Below, in pieces: positions 40,011 to 48,968 of a DNA stretch of 64,000 bases. The number at the start of each line of letters is the position of its first letter. The stretch's first letter is position 1. The stretch comes from Methylorubrum suomiense (GTDB taxonomy: Bacteria > Pseudomonadota > Alphaproteobacteria > Rhizobiales > Beijerinckiaceae). Below the pieces are notes generated by a model. The model was not told the origin of the DNA. It ran no database searches and was given only the letters and a program-made list of their open reading frames with translations. The stretch is from contig NZ_BPRE01000013.1 in NCBI RefSeq assembly GCF_022179765.1, positions 103,540-167,539 on the forward strand. The letters run 5' to 3'. The position numbers were made by a program, and so were the translations under genes.

Positions 40011-41438
40011 ATGCCGAGCCGGCTGCCGATCGACCGCTCCGTTTCGGTCACCCTCACCCGTGAGGACCAGTTCCCGACCACGGCGGGCTTCAACACCGCG
40101 CTGATGCTGACCCCGACACCCCTCGTCGGCTTCCTCGACGCGACCCACCGCACGCTGCTGTACTCGAACATCTTCGAAGTTGGTCTGCAATGGCCCGCCG
40201 CAAGCCAGGAGTACAAGGCCGCCGCGCTGTTCTTCTCGGCCAAGGTTCGTCCGCCGCAGATCAAGTTCGGCTGGTACGACCCCAGCAAGGACATGACCGA
40301 CGAGATGAACGCCATCTACCAGGCCGATCCGGACTGGTTCTGGCTGCTCGCCACCAACGTCCTCAACGACACCGCCAAGCAGCGCGCCATCGCGGACTGG
40401 TCGGAGACGCACGAGGTCATCTTCGGCGCCGACAGCAACGACACCGACACCGAGGTGCCCGGCGCTGTGGACGACGTGACGTTCCAAGCCACGATCTCGC
40501 AGGGCTCGCCCGCCGTCCTCACCAAGACCGCGCACGGCCTCACGAACGATCAGCAGGTGCGCCTCACCACCTCCGGCACGCTGCCCGCGCCCCTGACCGC
40601 GACGGACACCTACTTCGTCGTCAACGCGAGCGCGAACACCTTCAACCTCTCGGCGACGCAGGGCGGCACCGCCATCGCCACGACCACGGCGGGATCGGGC
40701 ACGCACACGGTCACCTCGCCCCGGTTCGGCGGCTCCATCGCCGAGTACGTGGAGAACAAGGCCTACGATCACACCGCCGTGTTCTACCATACGGACCCCG
40801 GCTCCTATCTCGCCGCCGCCGCATGGGCCTATGCCTGCGGACGCGACTTCGACCGCGCCAACTACGCGCGCGCCGCTGCGGGCTTCATCGACAGCGGGCA
40901 GGCCTACACCCTCAAGTTCAAGACCCTGCCCGGCGTCGAGCCGATCAACCGTCCCTCGGCGACCATTCAGGCCGTCACCGGCTTCGTGCCGGGCATCGGC
41001 ATCAACCGGGATCAGGGTCACAGCGCGAACACCTACGTCAACATGGGTGGCCGCAACATGCTGCTGGAAGGCACGGTCGGATCCGGTGCCTTCATCGACA
41101 CCATCCACTTCAGCGCGTGGATCCGCGCCCGCACGCAGGAGAGCGTGTTCGGCGTCCTCTCCAATGCGGCAGTCGTTCCCTACACCAACCAAGGCACGGC
41201 CTTCCTGATCGAGGCGGGCGTGCATCCGCCGCTGCGTCGCGCGTTCGCGGCTGGGCTCATCGCCCCGCAGTTCGGCGATGACGGCGAGTTCGTGCCGGAG
41301 TTCCAGACGGCGGTCGATGACGTGGCCAACATCCCGGTCGCGCAGCGCCGCAACCGCATCGCTCCGGACATCCAAGTCCAGTTCCTGACCGCCGGAGCGA
41401 TCCATTTTGCTTCGGTCTCAATGACCCTCAAGTTCTAA
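40011..41438 (+). CDS. Tail sheath protein (DUF3383) with inserted surface domain
   Basis: 475 residues. It opens LPIDRSVSVTLTREDQFPTT, has FGWYDPSKDMTDEMNAIYQA and QAVTGFVPGIGINRDQGHSA, and ends with a PDIQVQFLTAGAIHFASVSM block. At residues about 165-236 an Ig-like domain is inserted that recurs in the 1014-residue spike. The sheath shows the phage has a contractile tail. The element has no sheath. Confidence 0.87.
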   Translation: MPSRLPIDRSVSVTLTREDQFPTTAGFNTALMLTPTPLVGFLDATHRTLLYSNIFEVGLQWPAASQEYKAAALFFSAKVRPPQIKFGWYDPSKDMTDEMNAIYQADPDWFWLLATNVLNDTAKQRAIADWSETHEVIFGADSNDTDTEVPGAVDDVTFQATISQGSPAVLTKTAHGLTNDQQVRLTTSGTLPAPLTATDTYFVVNASANTFNLSATQGGTAIATTTAGSGTHTVTSPRFGGSIAEYVENKAYDHTAVFYHTDPGSYLAAAAWAYACGRDFDRANYARAAAGFIDSGQAYTLKFKTLPGVEPINRPSATIQAVTGFVPGIGINRDQGHSANTYVNMGGRNMLLEGTVGSGAFIDTIHFSAWIRARTQESVFGVLSNAAVVPYTNQGTAFLIEAGVHPPLRRAFAAGLIAPQFGDDGEFVPEFQTAVDDVANIPVAQRRNRIAPDIQVQFLTAGAIHFASVSMTLKF

Positions 41439-41454
41439 GTTAGGAGCGCTCGCA

Positions 41455-41907
41455 ATGGCTGAGTGTGGGATCTTCGGCACCTACTCGTTTCGCAATGTCG
41501 CCTTCAATATCGACGGCGCGATGGTGACGAACTTCGATGAGGGCGACGACTGCATCACGATCGCTCCGACCAGCGATCTGGGCACGCCCAAGGTCGGTGC
41601 AGATGGCGGCTCAATCCTGTCGGTTACCGCAGATCAGTCGGCAACCGTGACGCTCCGCCTGCTGCAGAACTCGCCCATGAACCGCTTCCTTGAGAACAAG
41701 GTGCGCCGCATGCGCAGCGGGGCTCTGACCGGCACCACGTTCGCGATCGGCTTCACCGACCTGTCGAGCACGGAAACCGGCGGCTGCACGCAGGCCATCG
41801 TGATGCGCGAGCCGACGATCACGCGCGGCGTGAACACGAACAATCTCGAATGGGCGATCTTCTGCCCGTGCTGGACGAAGAGCACCGTGCAGGTGAACGC
41901 GGCCTAG
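41455..41907 (+). CDS. Tail tube protein (DUF3277)
   Basis: 150 residues. YSFRNVAFNIDGAMVTNFDE then GDDCITIAPTSDLGTPKVGA is the family opening. It pairs with DUF3383 sheaths in contractile phages. AAGTTAGGAG precedes the ATG. The next two genes run the other way. Confidence 0.87.
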   Translation: MAECGIFGTYSFRNVAFNIDGAMVTNFDEGDDCITIAPTSDLGTPKVGADGGSILSVTADQSATVTLRLLQNSPMNRFLENKVRRMRSGALTGTTFAIGFTDLSSTETGGCTQAIVMREPTITRGVNTNNLEWAIFCPCWTKSTVQVNAA

Positions 41908-42209
41908 CCCTGAACCGCGAACGGGTTCAGCATCTTCGGATGGTGGGACGGGTTCGGGGTCTGATTGATCTCGCCGCTCTTCCCCTCGAACTTGCACCGC
42001 GTTGACGGCGGCGAGCCGCACACCTTGGTGATGTTCCGCTTGCCGACGCATTTGCCGTCCGGGGCACGGTATCCAGGACCGCCCTTGCAGCCGCAGTAAT
42101 TGCAGAAGCCGCCCCGACCGCCGCCGCCACGTCCACGGGCATCGGCCGTATTCGCGGTGAGGAGCCCAAGCGCTAGTGCGGCGCAGGCAATAGACAGAAC
42201 CCGATGCAT
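41904..42209 (-). CDS. Exported Cys/Gly-rich protein (101 aa), moron candidate
   Basis: MHRVLSIACAALALGLLTAN then TADARG is a signal peptide. The mature part is RGGGGRGGFCNYCGCKGGPG with three more Cys. It is transcribed against the tail operon and is not structural, so it is likely a lysogenic-conversion cargo gene. Function unknown. Confidence 0.65.
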   Translation of the reverse strand: MHRVLSIACAALALGLLTANTADARGRGGGGRGGFCNYCGCKGGPGYRAPDGKCVGKRNITKVCGSPPSTRCKFEGKSGEINQTPNPSHHPKMLNPFAVQG

Positions 42210-42260
42210 CGACGCCCCCGAATAAGGAGGGGCAGTCTCCTCGCAACGCCCTGTGGTTGT

Positions 42261-42737
42261 CTAGCCTTCCGTCGGCACCAGCGTCAGCACAACGCCGGTC
42301 TCAGGGCTCGTCGATAGCCTGTACTCGACACCAGCCAGGACCGCACGACGCTGAGGCGTCCCGGTCAGCGCCTTGAGAGCAGCGCCGCGCTGCTCCGCCG
42401 TCGTGAAGGGCGACCACGTTGCCATCGCGAGACCTATGGCGCCGATGAAAGCGTCGATGTCGCTTCCTTTCGCGTAAATCAGCGTGATGATCTGGGCTTT
42501 GCCAAGGGCGCGTGGCGGTGACGTGGCCACGACAGCAAGGCTGCCCGTCACAGTGTAATCGCAATAGCGCGCGGCGCGATCCTCGCACTTTCCCGGTGTC
42601 ATCCGAGACGCCGAGTCTATCCGTTCAGCGGTGCGATTGTAGGCGACGTGGACCTGATCGGCCGGGCCGAAATCGCCCGCCGCGGCTGGCGCGGCCGGCA
42701 TCAACAATCCAAGGGCAACCCAAGGGCTCGCCCGCAT
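42261..42737 (-). CDS. Exported hypothetical protein (158 aa), moron candidate
   Basis: The signal peptide MRASPWVALGLLMPAAPAAA leads a mature protein with a Cys pair (KCEDRAARYCDY). It sits next to the other leftward exported gene. Both interrupt the rightward order tube - chaperone. Confidence 0.65.
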   Translation of the reverse strand: MRASPWVALGLLMPAAPAAAGDFGPADQVHVAYNRTAERIDSASRMTPGKCEDRAARYCDYTVTGSLAVVATSPPRALGKAQIITLIYAKGSDIDAFIGAIGLAMATWSPFTTAEQRGAALKALTGTPQRRAVLAGVEYRLSTSPETGVVLTLVPTEG

Positions 42738-42758
42738 CTCTCACTCCGAGGTTCGTTC

Positions 42759-43166
42759 GTGGCAGAGCGCAAGATAGGTGGAGTTGTCTACCGATGCGAG
42801 AAGGTGCCCGCCGATCAGGGCATCGCGCTCTTCGGACGGGCGTCAAAGGTGCTCGGTGTCGATAGCCTCGCGATCATCCGCGACGGCTCGAACCGCGCCA
42901 AGGCAATGGAGGAATACCTCGTCCTTGCGCTGAGCCCGAACGGCAATCCGACCGAACTAGCCGCCCTGATCGCCGAACTCGTCGGGATGTGTCAGGCGCA
43001 CGGGGGCGGTGGTTACGATCCCTGCGTCATCGGCGTGAAGCCGGAGAGCATGGAAGACGCCGTTGAGGTCGCGTTCTGGTGCTTGGAGGTCCAGTTCAGA
43101 AGTTTTTTGTCCGTCGCCCTGTCGCCGCCGCCCCCGAGCCCGACCGAAAGCGGTCAGGCGGCTTGA
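42759..43166 (+). CDS. Tail assembly chaperone G (helper)
   Basis: 135 residues from GTG 42759. Homologous to the element's G at 15670 along its length. The C-terminal ten-odd residues after the slippery site are Pro-rich and not conserved. The product coats the tape measure with GT. Confidence 0.82.
   Translation: MAERKIGGVVYRCEKVPADQGIALFGRASKVLGVDSLAIIRDGSNRAKAMEEYLVLALSPNGNPTELAALIAELVGMCQAHGGGGYDPCVIGVKPESMEDAVEVAFWCLEVQFRSFLSVALSPPPPSPTESGQAA
43103..43109 (+). other. Programmed -1 frameshift site T_TTT_TTG (helper)
   Basis: The G frame reads AGT TTT TTG; a -1 slip enters the frame open to 43408. The heptamer and the following GTCCG are the same as in the element although the DNA around is diverged. 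Confidence 0.85.
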
Positions 43167-43408
43167 GGGATCACGAGGTTCAGGCCATCGCGCCGAACCT
43201 CGGCGACAGGTTCTATCTCTACCGTCCCACCGCAGCCTTCCGCGCGCAGCCGCTGTGTTCGCTGGCCGAATTGAAGACGGTCCTGACAATCGACGATCTC
43301 GCCGACATGCACGAGGCCATGAACCTTCAGGACGCGACGTTGCGGCGCGCTGAGGAAGAGGCCGAGCGCGAGCGTGCGCGAGATACGCGGAACGGACGGC
43401 GCCGCTGA
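43109..43408 (+). CDS. T extension of chaperone GT, made by -1 frameshift (helper)
   Basis: Adds 99 codons beginning VRRPVAAAPEP to give a GT of about 216 residues, against 218 in the element. The stop overlaps the tape measure ATG (TGATG). Confidence 0.82.
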   Translation, partial: VRRPVAAAPEPDRKRSGGLRDHEVQAIAPNLGDRFYLYRPTAAFRAQPLCSLAELKTVLTIDDLADMHEAMNLQDATLRRAEEEAERERARDTRNGRRR

Positions 43409-45252
43409 TGACAGTCGAAGAACTCATCGCGAAGCTCGGCTTTCGCCTGACCGGCGAGAGCGATCTGCGCAAGTTCCTCGCCGACATCGAAAAGGCCCGT
43501 GCGGCGCTCAAGAAGCTGCAGGGCACGTCGAAGGACATGAGGTTCGACTTCAAGTCCGGCGGCGCCTCGCGACTGACGCGCGATCTGAACCAAGCTGCGG
43601 AAGCGGCCCGGCGTCTGCGGCGCGAGATGGCCGGCGTCAACCGGATGTCTCCGCGCGGCCCGAACTACGTGCCGGGCCGTCCCGCGCGTGAGCGGATGTC
43701 TTCCGGTGCTGGGTCAGGGGCCGTTGCCCAAGGCGTCGTCGCCGGCAACCTCATCACGGACACCATCCGGGGAACGGCACGGATTGCGGCCAAGCCGCTC
43801 GTCACCTTCGCAAACCAAGAGACAGCTCAGAAGCAGCTGCAGCTCACGGCTGGCGTGTCGGCGGATCAGGTAGCGAAGGACACGGCGCGGTTCAGCGACC
43901 AATCCCGCGAACTCGGCACAACGCCCAAGCAGATGCTTGAGGTTGCCAATGCATTCGTAGCGGCTGGCCTGAAGTACGAAGACGCGATCAAGGCAACGAT
44001 CCCAACGGTGAAGGCGGCCAAAGGCGGATTTGCTGAGATCGGCGACGTGGCGCAGGCCGGCATCGCCAGCATGAACAATCTCAAGGTTACTTCGGACGAG
44101 TTGCCGAAGGCCTACGACATCATGGCGGCCAGCGGGAAGGCGGGTCAGGTCGAGTTCAAGAATATGGCTGGCGTCTTGTCCGAGCTTTTGGCTTCGGGTG
44201 AGAAGGCTGGCTACACAGGGCTTTCCGGCCTCACCGACATCACGTCGTTTCTGCAATACTCTCGCAAATCGACGGGTACGCCCGGAGAGGCAGCGAACAA
44301 CATCAAAAACTTTTTCGATAAAATTTTTGCCGAAGTAACTACAAAGGCATTCGAGAAAGAAGCTGGCATCAGCCTTGAGAAGAAAATCAAGGAAGGTTCA
44401 AGCAAGGGCTTGAACGCAGCGCAAGTCACCCTTGATGAACTTGTTAAATTTACAAAGGGCGATCAGTTTAAATCCAAGAAAGTATTCGGTGACGTTCAGG
44501 CTGGCGACTTCATCACGGTCTACCTCAAGGCAAAGGACGAGATCGCTCAACTAGCAGCAGACGTCACCAAGACCGCGCCCGGTATGTCGGAGCGGGATTT
44601 CGGCGAGGTCATGGGCACGCTGGCGCAGAAGGGTCAGCAGTTGGCCGCGTCCTTCGATGTGCTGCTCGGCAAGATCGGGGCCTTCGGATCCGATACCGCC
44701 AAGGGCGCAGCCGATATTGCTGCCAAGGGGCTGGAAGGCCTTGCGGGCAAGCAGCGATCCGATGCGGAAAGCGCGAGCTTTCTCAACAAGATCAACGAAA
44801 AGTTCGGGCTGCCGCCTGGCTACAACACGATTTCAGGCGAGGCATTCAACGATCGCTTCGGCAATGCTTTGTCCAACTCGCCGATCTTCACGCGGGATGC
44901 GGCTGCAGCGCGCATCGCGGGGCGAGGACGAAACAAGACTCTCTCGCTCGGATCGCCGCAGTACCCCGGCAGCACGGCGCCGACGCTCGGCGGATCGTTC
45001 GGGCTGTCCGGCCCGCAGAACAAGCAGATGGGACAGGCGGCGCAGCAGACCGTCCAGAACATCACCAACAACACCAACACCGGCAACGATCAGCGGACGC
45101 AGACCGCCCACGTGACCGTGAACGCGAGCGGTCTCGCCGAAGTCGCCGCGCAGGTGCTGTCTCAGGTCAAGGCCGGACTGTCGTCGATGGGCCCGAGCAT
45201 CGCCAAGGGCAACACGACGCCGACCACCGGCCTTACGCTCACGGGTCCGTGA
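43408..45252 (+). CDS. Tail tape measure protein (helper)
   Basis: 614 residues. The N-terminus VEELIAKLGFRLTGESDLRK and the C-terminal 60 residues match the element's tape measure; the central region, about residues 130-480, does not. Hydrophobic patches occur near 100-130 (VVAGNLITDTIRGTARIAAK). Part of the middle (44290-44500) is AT-richer than the rest, a sign of mosaic exchange. Confidence 0.88.
   Translation: MTVEELIAKLGFRLTGESDLRKFLADIEKARAALKKLQGTSKDMRFDFKSGGASRLTRDLNQAAEAARRLRREMAGVNRMSPRGPNYVPGRPARERMSSGAGSGAVAQGVVAGNLITDTIRGTARIAAKPLVTFANQETAQKQLQLTAGVSADQVAKDTARFSDQSRELGTTPKQMLEVANAFVAAGLKYEDAIKATIPTVKAAKGGFAEIGDVAQAGIASMNNLKVTSDELPKAYDIMAASGKAGQVEFKNMAGVLSELLASGEKAGYTGLSGLTDITSFLQYSRKSTGTPGEAANNIKNFFDKIFAEVTTKAFEKEAGISLEKKIKEGSSKGLNAAQVTLDELVKFTKGDQFKSKKVFGDVQAGDFITVYLKAKDEIAQLAADVTKTAPGMSERDFGEVMGTLAQKGQQLAASFDVLLGKIGAFGSDTAKGAADIAAKGLEGLAGKQRSDAESASFLNKINEKFGLPPGYNTISGEAFNDRFGNALSNSPIFTRDAAAARIAGRGRNKTLSLGSPQYPGSTAPTLGGSFGLSGPQNKQMGQAAQQTVQNITNNTNTGNDQRTQTAHVTVNASGLAEVAAQVLSQVKAGLSSMGPSIAKGNTTPTTGLTLTGP
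45049..45136 (+). repeat. 88-bp identity between tape measure genes (copy 2)
   Basis: Same as 18068-18155, in the same frame. A target for homologous recombination between helper and element. Confidence 0.9.
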
Positions 45253-45253
45253 T

Positions 45254-45754
45254 ATGCCGGTGTTCTTCCCGCGCTCAATCGGTCCCGTCTTCATCGACGT
45301 GGTGGTGGACGAGTCCGCCTCGGCGTCGATGGAGATCCCCTCGCATCCGGTGGAGCGGGGCGCCAAGATCAGCGACCACGCGTGGCGCCTGCCGACCACG
45401 CTGAAGATGACCAGCATCACGCAGGACGTGACGGGCCCGTGGCGGGCGCTCAACGACCTGATGGCGCAGGCCGAGCCGTTCGACATCCTGACCGGGTTCG
45501 ACCTGTTCCCGAACATGATGATCGAGAGCATCGAGCCGCAGCGCGACGTGATCTGGTCGAACGTCCTCTACTTCACGGTGAGCTTCAAGGAAGTCATCAT
45601 CGTGGACAGCGCCGAAGGCGTCGGCAACGCGGGCACGGGCGGCGATCCGCGCGGCCAAGGGCTGTCGGCGCGCGGCCAAGTGCAGGCGCGCCAAGTCGAT
45701 GTCAGCGGAGGCCGCGCCGCCGCCGTGTTCGGTGGCCTTCCCGGCATACCGTGA
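45254..45754 (+). CDS. Baseplate Dit-like protein (166 aa)
   Basis: IDVVVDESASASMEIPSHPV then WRLPTTLKMTSITQDVTG, and LTGFDLFPNMMIESIEPQRD. This is the split-barrel type that follows the tape measure and joins tube to hub. The C-terminal 40 residues are Gly/Gln-rich and flexible. Confidence 0.72.
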   Translation: MPVFFPRSIGPVFIDVVVDESASASMEIPSHPVERGAKISDHAWRLPTTLKMTSITQDVTGPWRALNDLMAQAEPFDILTGFDLFPNMMIESIEPQRDVIWSNVLYFTVSFKEVIIVDSAEGVGNAGTGGDPRGQGLSARGQVQARQVDVSGGRAAAVFGGLPGIP

Positions 45755-45763
45755 GGCCCCTTC

Positions 45764-46084
45764 GTGAACGTCTACGAACTCACCGTCATCGACGCGCCGT
45801 ACCAGCGGCTTGAAACCTACCTGAGCGACACAGCCGTTGCGCTTGAGTTGCTGTTCAACGAGACCACGGATCGCTGGTCGATGAACCTGCAGATTACCGG
45901 CCAAACGGTCCTGTCGGGCAAGCGGCTCGTTCCCGGCATCGATCTGTTCGCACCCTACCGGTTCGGCATCGGTTCGCTCTATCTGGTCGATTGGGAGGGG
46001 CTGGGAGGCTCGCCAGGGCGCGACGCGTTGCCGAGTGGGCAATTCCGCCTCTGGCACGTGGACAGGGCTTCTGAGGCCGCCTGA
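45764..46084 (+). CDS. Baseplate plug-like protein (106 aa)
   Basis: GTG start. YELTVIDAPYQRLETYLSDT and LLFNETTDRWSMNLQITGQT with a C-terminal YRFGIGSLYLVDWEG match the small 'baseplate plug' family between Dit-like and hub proteins. Confidence 0.7.
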   Translation: MNVYELTVIDAPYQRLETYLSDTAVALELLFNETTDRWSMNLQITGQTVLSGKRLVPGIDLFAPYRFGIGSLYLVDWEGLGGSPGRDALPSGQFRLWHVDRASEAA

Positions 46085-46974
46085 TGCGCTTGTTCGGCCG
46101 CATCATCCGCGTCACCGTCGAGGGCGACGGCGGATCCGCCACGTTCATCGGCGATCAAAGCCCTGAGCCCGGCCTGAGCATCAGCGGCACCTGCACGCAG
46201 ACGATCGGCTCCAAGCCGAATGCTGGCACCGTCACGATCAAGAACCTGTCGCAAGCCCGACGCAACATGCTCGGCAACGAGTACGACAAGGTGACCGTGG
46301 AGTTCGGCTGGAAGGGGATGGCGCCGTGGGTGCTGTTCTCCGGCGACATCCGCGACGTGTCGCACACCAAGACCTCGCCGGAGATTGAGACGGCGATTGA
46401 GGTGGGCGACGGCGACAAGGCCGTCGGCAAGGGCAAGGCCTCCAAGACCTTTCCCGCCGGCACCAAGCCGAAGGAGATCGTCGAGTACCTGCGCAAGCAG
46501 ATGCCTGGCATCGCCAAGGGCGAGATCAAGGGCCTGGACGATCTGCCCGCCACCAAGCGCCCGACGACGGTCTACGGCTACGCCTACCGCGAGTTGGACA
46601 CCATCGGGCGACAGCACGGGTTCTACTGGTCGCTGCAGAATGGCAAGATGCAGGCCGTCAAGGCGGACGAGCATCTGGGCGGCAACGTCCTGATCTCGGC
46701 GGAAACCGGACTTTTAGGGGTGCCCACGGTAACTGACAAAGGTGTGAAGGTCACAACTTTGATCATCCCTGGCCTCACACCCGGTCGCGTAATTGATGTT
46801 CGCTCCGAGTTCACCGACACCAGCCTCGCCGCCAAGAAGGACAAGCGCCCCACCGATCAGGGTGGCGGCCTCTTCCGCATCGCTTCGGTCGCCTACACCA
46901 TCGCCTCGCGCGACGACGAATGCACGGCGGAGATCGAGGCGAACCGGATCCAGGGCGACAAGGTCAAGAAGTAG
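46084..46974 (+). CDS. Baseplate hub protein (296 aa)
   Basis: Overlaps the plug gene by ATGA. Contains TVTIKNLSQARRNMLGNEYD, VEFGWKGMAPWVLFSGDIRD and a phage-D-type HGFYWSLQNGKMQAVKADEH, the gp27/hub fold. It holds the spike encoded next. Confidence 0.78.
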   Translation: MRLFGRIIRVTVEGDGGSATFIGDQSPEPGLSISGTCTQTIGSKPNAGTVTIKNLSQARRNMLGNEYDKVTVEFGWKGMAPWVLFSGDIRDVSHTKTSPEIETAIEVGDGDKAVGKGKASKTFPAGTKPKEIVEYLRKQMPGIAKGEIKGLDDLPATKRPTTVYGYAYRELDTIGRQHGFYWSLQNGKMQAVKADEHLGGNVLISAETGLLGVPTVTDKGVKVTTLIIPGLTPGRVIDVRSEFTDTSLAAKKDKRPTDQGGGLFRIASVAYTIASRDDECTAEIEANRIQGDKVKK

Positions 46975-46982
46975 GACGTCGG

Positions 46983-47624
46983 ATGGCCGGTCATCAGGGA
47001 TCCTCAACCCGCCGTAGCGTGGACGAGATGCTGGCGGCGCTGATTGAGACAGAGCGCGCCGACATCTTCACCAACGGCAAGGGCGTCGTCGTCTCATACG
47101 ACCCCAAAACGCAGACGGCGACGATCCGGCCGAAACTGTCGATGATGATCGCAGGCGAGAAGGTAGCTGCGCCCGAACTCCAGAGCGTGCCGATTTCTCA
47201 TACGCGGATCGGCAACTTCATCATACATGGTAATCTCCAAGGCGGCGACGAGGTCGATCTCGACTACTCGCAGCGCCCCTTGGATGAAGCGATTGAGGAT
47301 GGCAGCGACCAGAGCGGCAACCGCTCCGGCAGGATGCACAGCCTGTCCGACGCGACGGCCCGGCCAGCAGCGCATTCCAAGGGCAAGCAACTTTCCGACA
47401 TGCCGAGTGACCGGATGCATATCGGCTCGACCGATGGCAAGTCCGGCCTTCAGATGAAAAGCGACGGCTCTTTCGATCTCGTCCGCAACGGCGACAGCTT
47501 GTGGAAGGTGATCGAGGATCTGGCGATGGCCTTCCGCGACCACACAAACAACGACGCCGAGAACAACAAGAAAGCCGAAGCGCAGGCGATCGTTGACCGC
47601 ATCGCAAAGATCAAGGCCTCCTGA
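46983..47624 (+). CDS. Membrane-puncturing spike (gp138-like)
   Basis: 213 residues from ATG 46983. The N-terminal OB fold (RADIFTNGKGVVVSYDPKTQ then TATIRPKL) is followed by a short beta-prism (SDRMHIGSTDGKSGLQMKSD). It is the central spike tip for cell entry. Confidence 0.8.
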   Translation: MAGHQGSSTRRSVDEMLAALIETERADIFTNGKGVVVSYDPKTQTATIRPKLSMMIAGEKVAAPELQSVPISHTRIGNFIIHGNLQGGDEVDLDYSQRPLDEAIEDGSDQSGNRSGRMHSLSDATARPAAHSKGKQLSDMPSDRMHIGSTDGKSGLQMKSDGSFDLVRNGDSLWKVIEDLAMAFRDHTNNDAENNKKAEAQAIVDRIAKIKAS

Positions 47625-47625
47625 C

Positions 47626-48069
47626 ATGGCAACCTTCGTCGGTCTCGGCATCACGCCGGAACGCCGGGAGATCTTCGCGACCGAGGCCGGGGCCGCCGTC
47701 ATCGACGAGCGCGGGCGCCCGATCCTCGCGTCTTCGGCCAACAACGACCTGACCCTCGACGAGACCGGCAACCTGCGCATGGTCTACGACGCGGAGGCCG
47801 TGGGCGAGCATGCCCGGCAGCGCCTGCAGTTCTTCAAGGGCGAGTGGTTCCTGGACCCCCGCATCGGGGTGCCGTGGTTCGAGCAGGTCTTGGGCTTCTC
47901 CGGATCCCGCCCGCAGGTGTCCGAGGCCATCGTCAAGCGCGAGATCCTGCAGACGCCGGGCGTCACCGGGCTGTCGGGGATTGAGACGACGTTCGACCGC
48001 CTCGTGCGCGGCATCCGGGTCTCAAATGTCCTTGTCGAGACCCAATTCGATGAGACCGTGGAGGTCTGA
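47626..48069 (+). CDS. Baseplate wedge protein (gp25-like)
   Basis: 147 residues; RQRLQFFKGEWFLDPRIGVP is the wedge signature, with a preceding NNDLTLDETGNLRMVYDAEA. Overlaps the J gene by ATG/TGA. Confidence 0.8.
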   Translation: MATFVGLGITPERREIFATEAGAAVIDERGRPILASSANNDLTLDETGNLRMVYDAEAVGEHARQRLQFFKGEWFLDPRIGVPWFEQVLGFSGSRPQVSEAIVKREILQTPGVTGLSGIETTFDRLVRGIRVSNVLVETQFDETVEV

Positions 48070-48968
48070 TGCCCTTCGGAACAACTCCGACCGGCTTCGT
48101 CCGCAAGCCCCTGACCACCGCCCTCGCCGAGATTGAGGAGAAGGCCAGGGAGATCTTCGGGCCTGGCGTGATCCAGACGCCGCAGAGCCCGCTCGGTCAG
48201 TTGAACGGCTTTGCCGCCTCCATCATCACGACCGCGTGGGAGATGGCGGAGGACGTATACCAGAGCTACGACCCCGACCAAGCCGAAGGCATCCGACTGG
48301 AGCAGTTGGGCCGCATTCGCCTGCTGGAGCGCATGGACGGGGAGACCGACCCCGCCTATCGCCAAGCCATCACCAACGAGGACCGCGCCCGCATCGATCT
48401 CGCGGACATCAACCGCGCGATCGCCAAGATCGACGGCGTCTCCTACGTTCAGGTGTTCGTCAATCCGGCCGATGCCGAGGATGCCGACGGCGTTCCCGGT
48501 CATTCCATTGCGGTCGCGGTGATCGGTGGCGACGACGAAGCCATCGCGCGAGCGATCCGCCCCTACGTCGTCCCAGGGGTCAACACCTACGGCAACAGCC
48601 GCGTCGACATCGACGTGGAGGGCTACTGCCGGACGATGCTGTTCATCCGCCCGACGCCGATCCGGATGGGCCTGCAGCTCGTCGCCAAAGTCGCGCCGGA
48701 CCGCCTCGGCTGCCCCCCGCCGTCCGCCGCTGCCATCGGCCTTGCCGCCTCGAACGGGCTGACCGGGGTCAACCGTCCGATCAACGGACGGGACATCGAC
48801 CTGCACCTGGTCCGCACCGCGGTCTCCTGCACCTATCCCAACGTCGAGATCGTGAGCGCGACCTACAACCTGCTGCTCGACGGGCCGCTGACGCCCGTAC
48901 CCGCTGAGGTGCCGTTCCTGTCGATCGCCGAGATCGTGCCGTCGGCCGTCACGGTGGCGCTGGTCTGA
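48069..48968 (+). CDS. Baseplate J-like protein
   Basis: 299 residues. GQLNGFAASIITTAWEMAED then EGIRLEQLGRIRLLERMDGE and IDGVSYVQVFVNPADAEDAD then PGHSIAVAVIGGDDEAIARA give the J/gp47 family. It forms the wedge that links hub to fibres. Confidence 0.87.
   Translation: MPFGTTPTGFVRKPLTTALAEIEEKAREIFGPGVIQTPQSPLGQLNGFAASIITTAWEMAEDVYQSYDPDQAEGIRLEQLGRIRLLERMDGETDPAYRQAITNEDRARIDLADINRAIAKIDGVSYVQVFVNPADAEDADGVPGHSIAVAVIGGDDEAIARAIRPYVVPGVNTYGNSRVDIDVEGYCRTMLFIRPTPIRMGLQLVAKVAPDRLGCPPPSAAAIGLAASNGLTGVNRPINGRDIDLHLVRTAVSCTYPNVEIVSATYNLLLDGPLTPVPAEVPFLSIAEIVPSAVTVALV

Noticed and set aside
39786..41405. Leftward open frame of 539 codons opposite the sheath gene
   Set aside because: Shadow of the DUF3383 sheath gene; low-complexity Arg/Gly/Val protein, no ribosome site.
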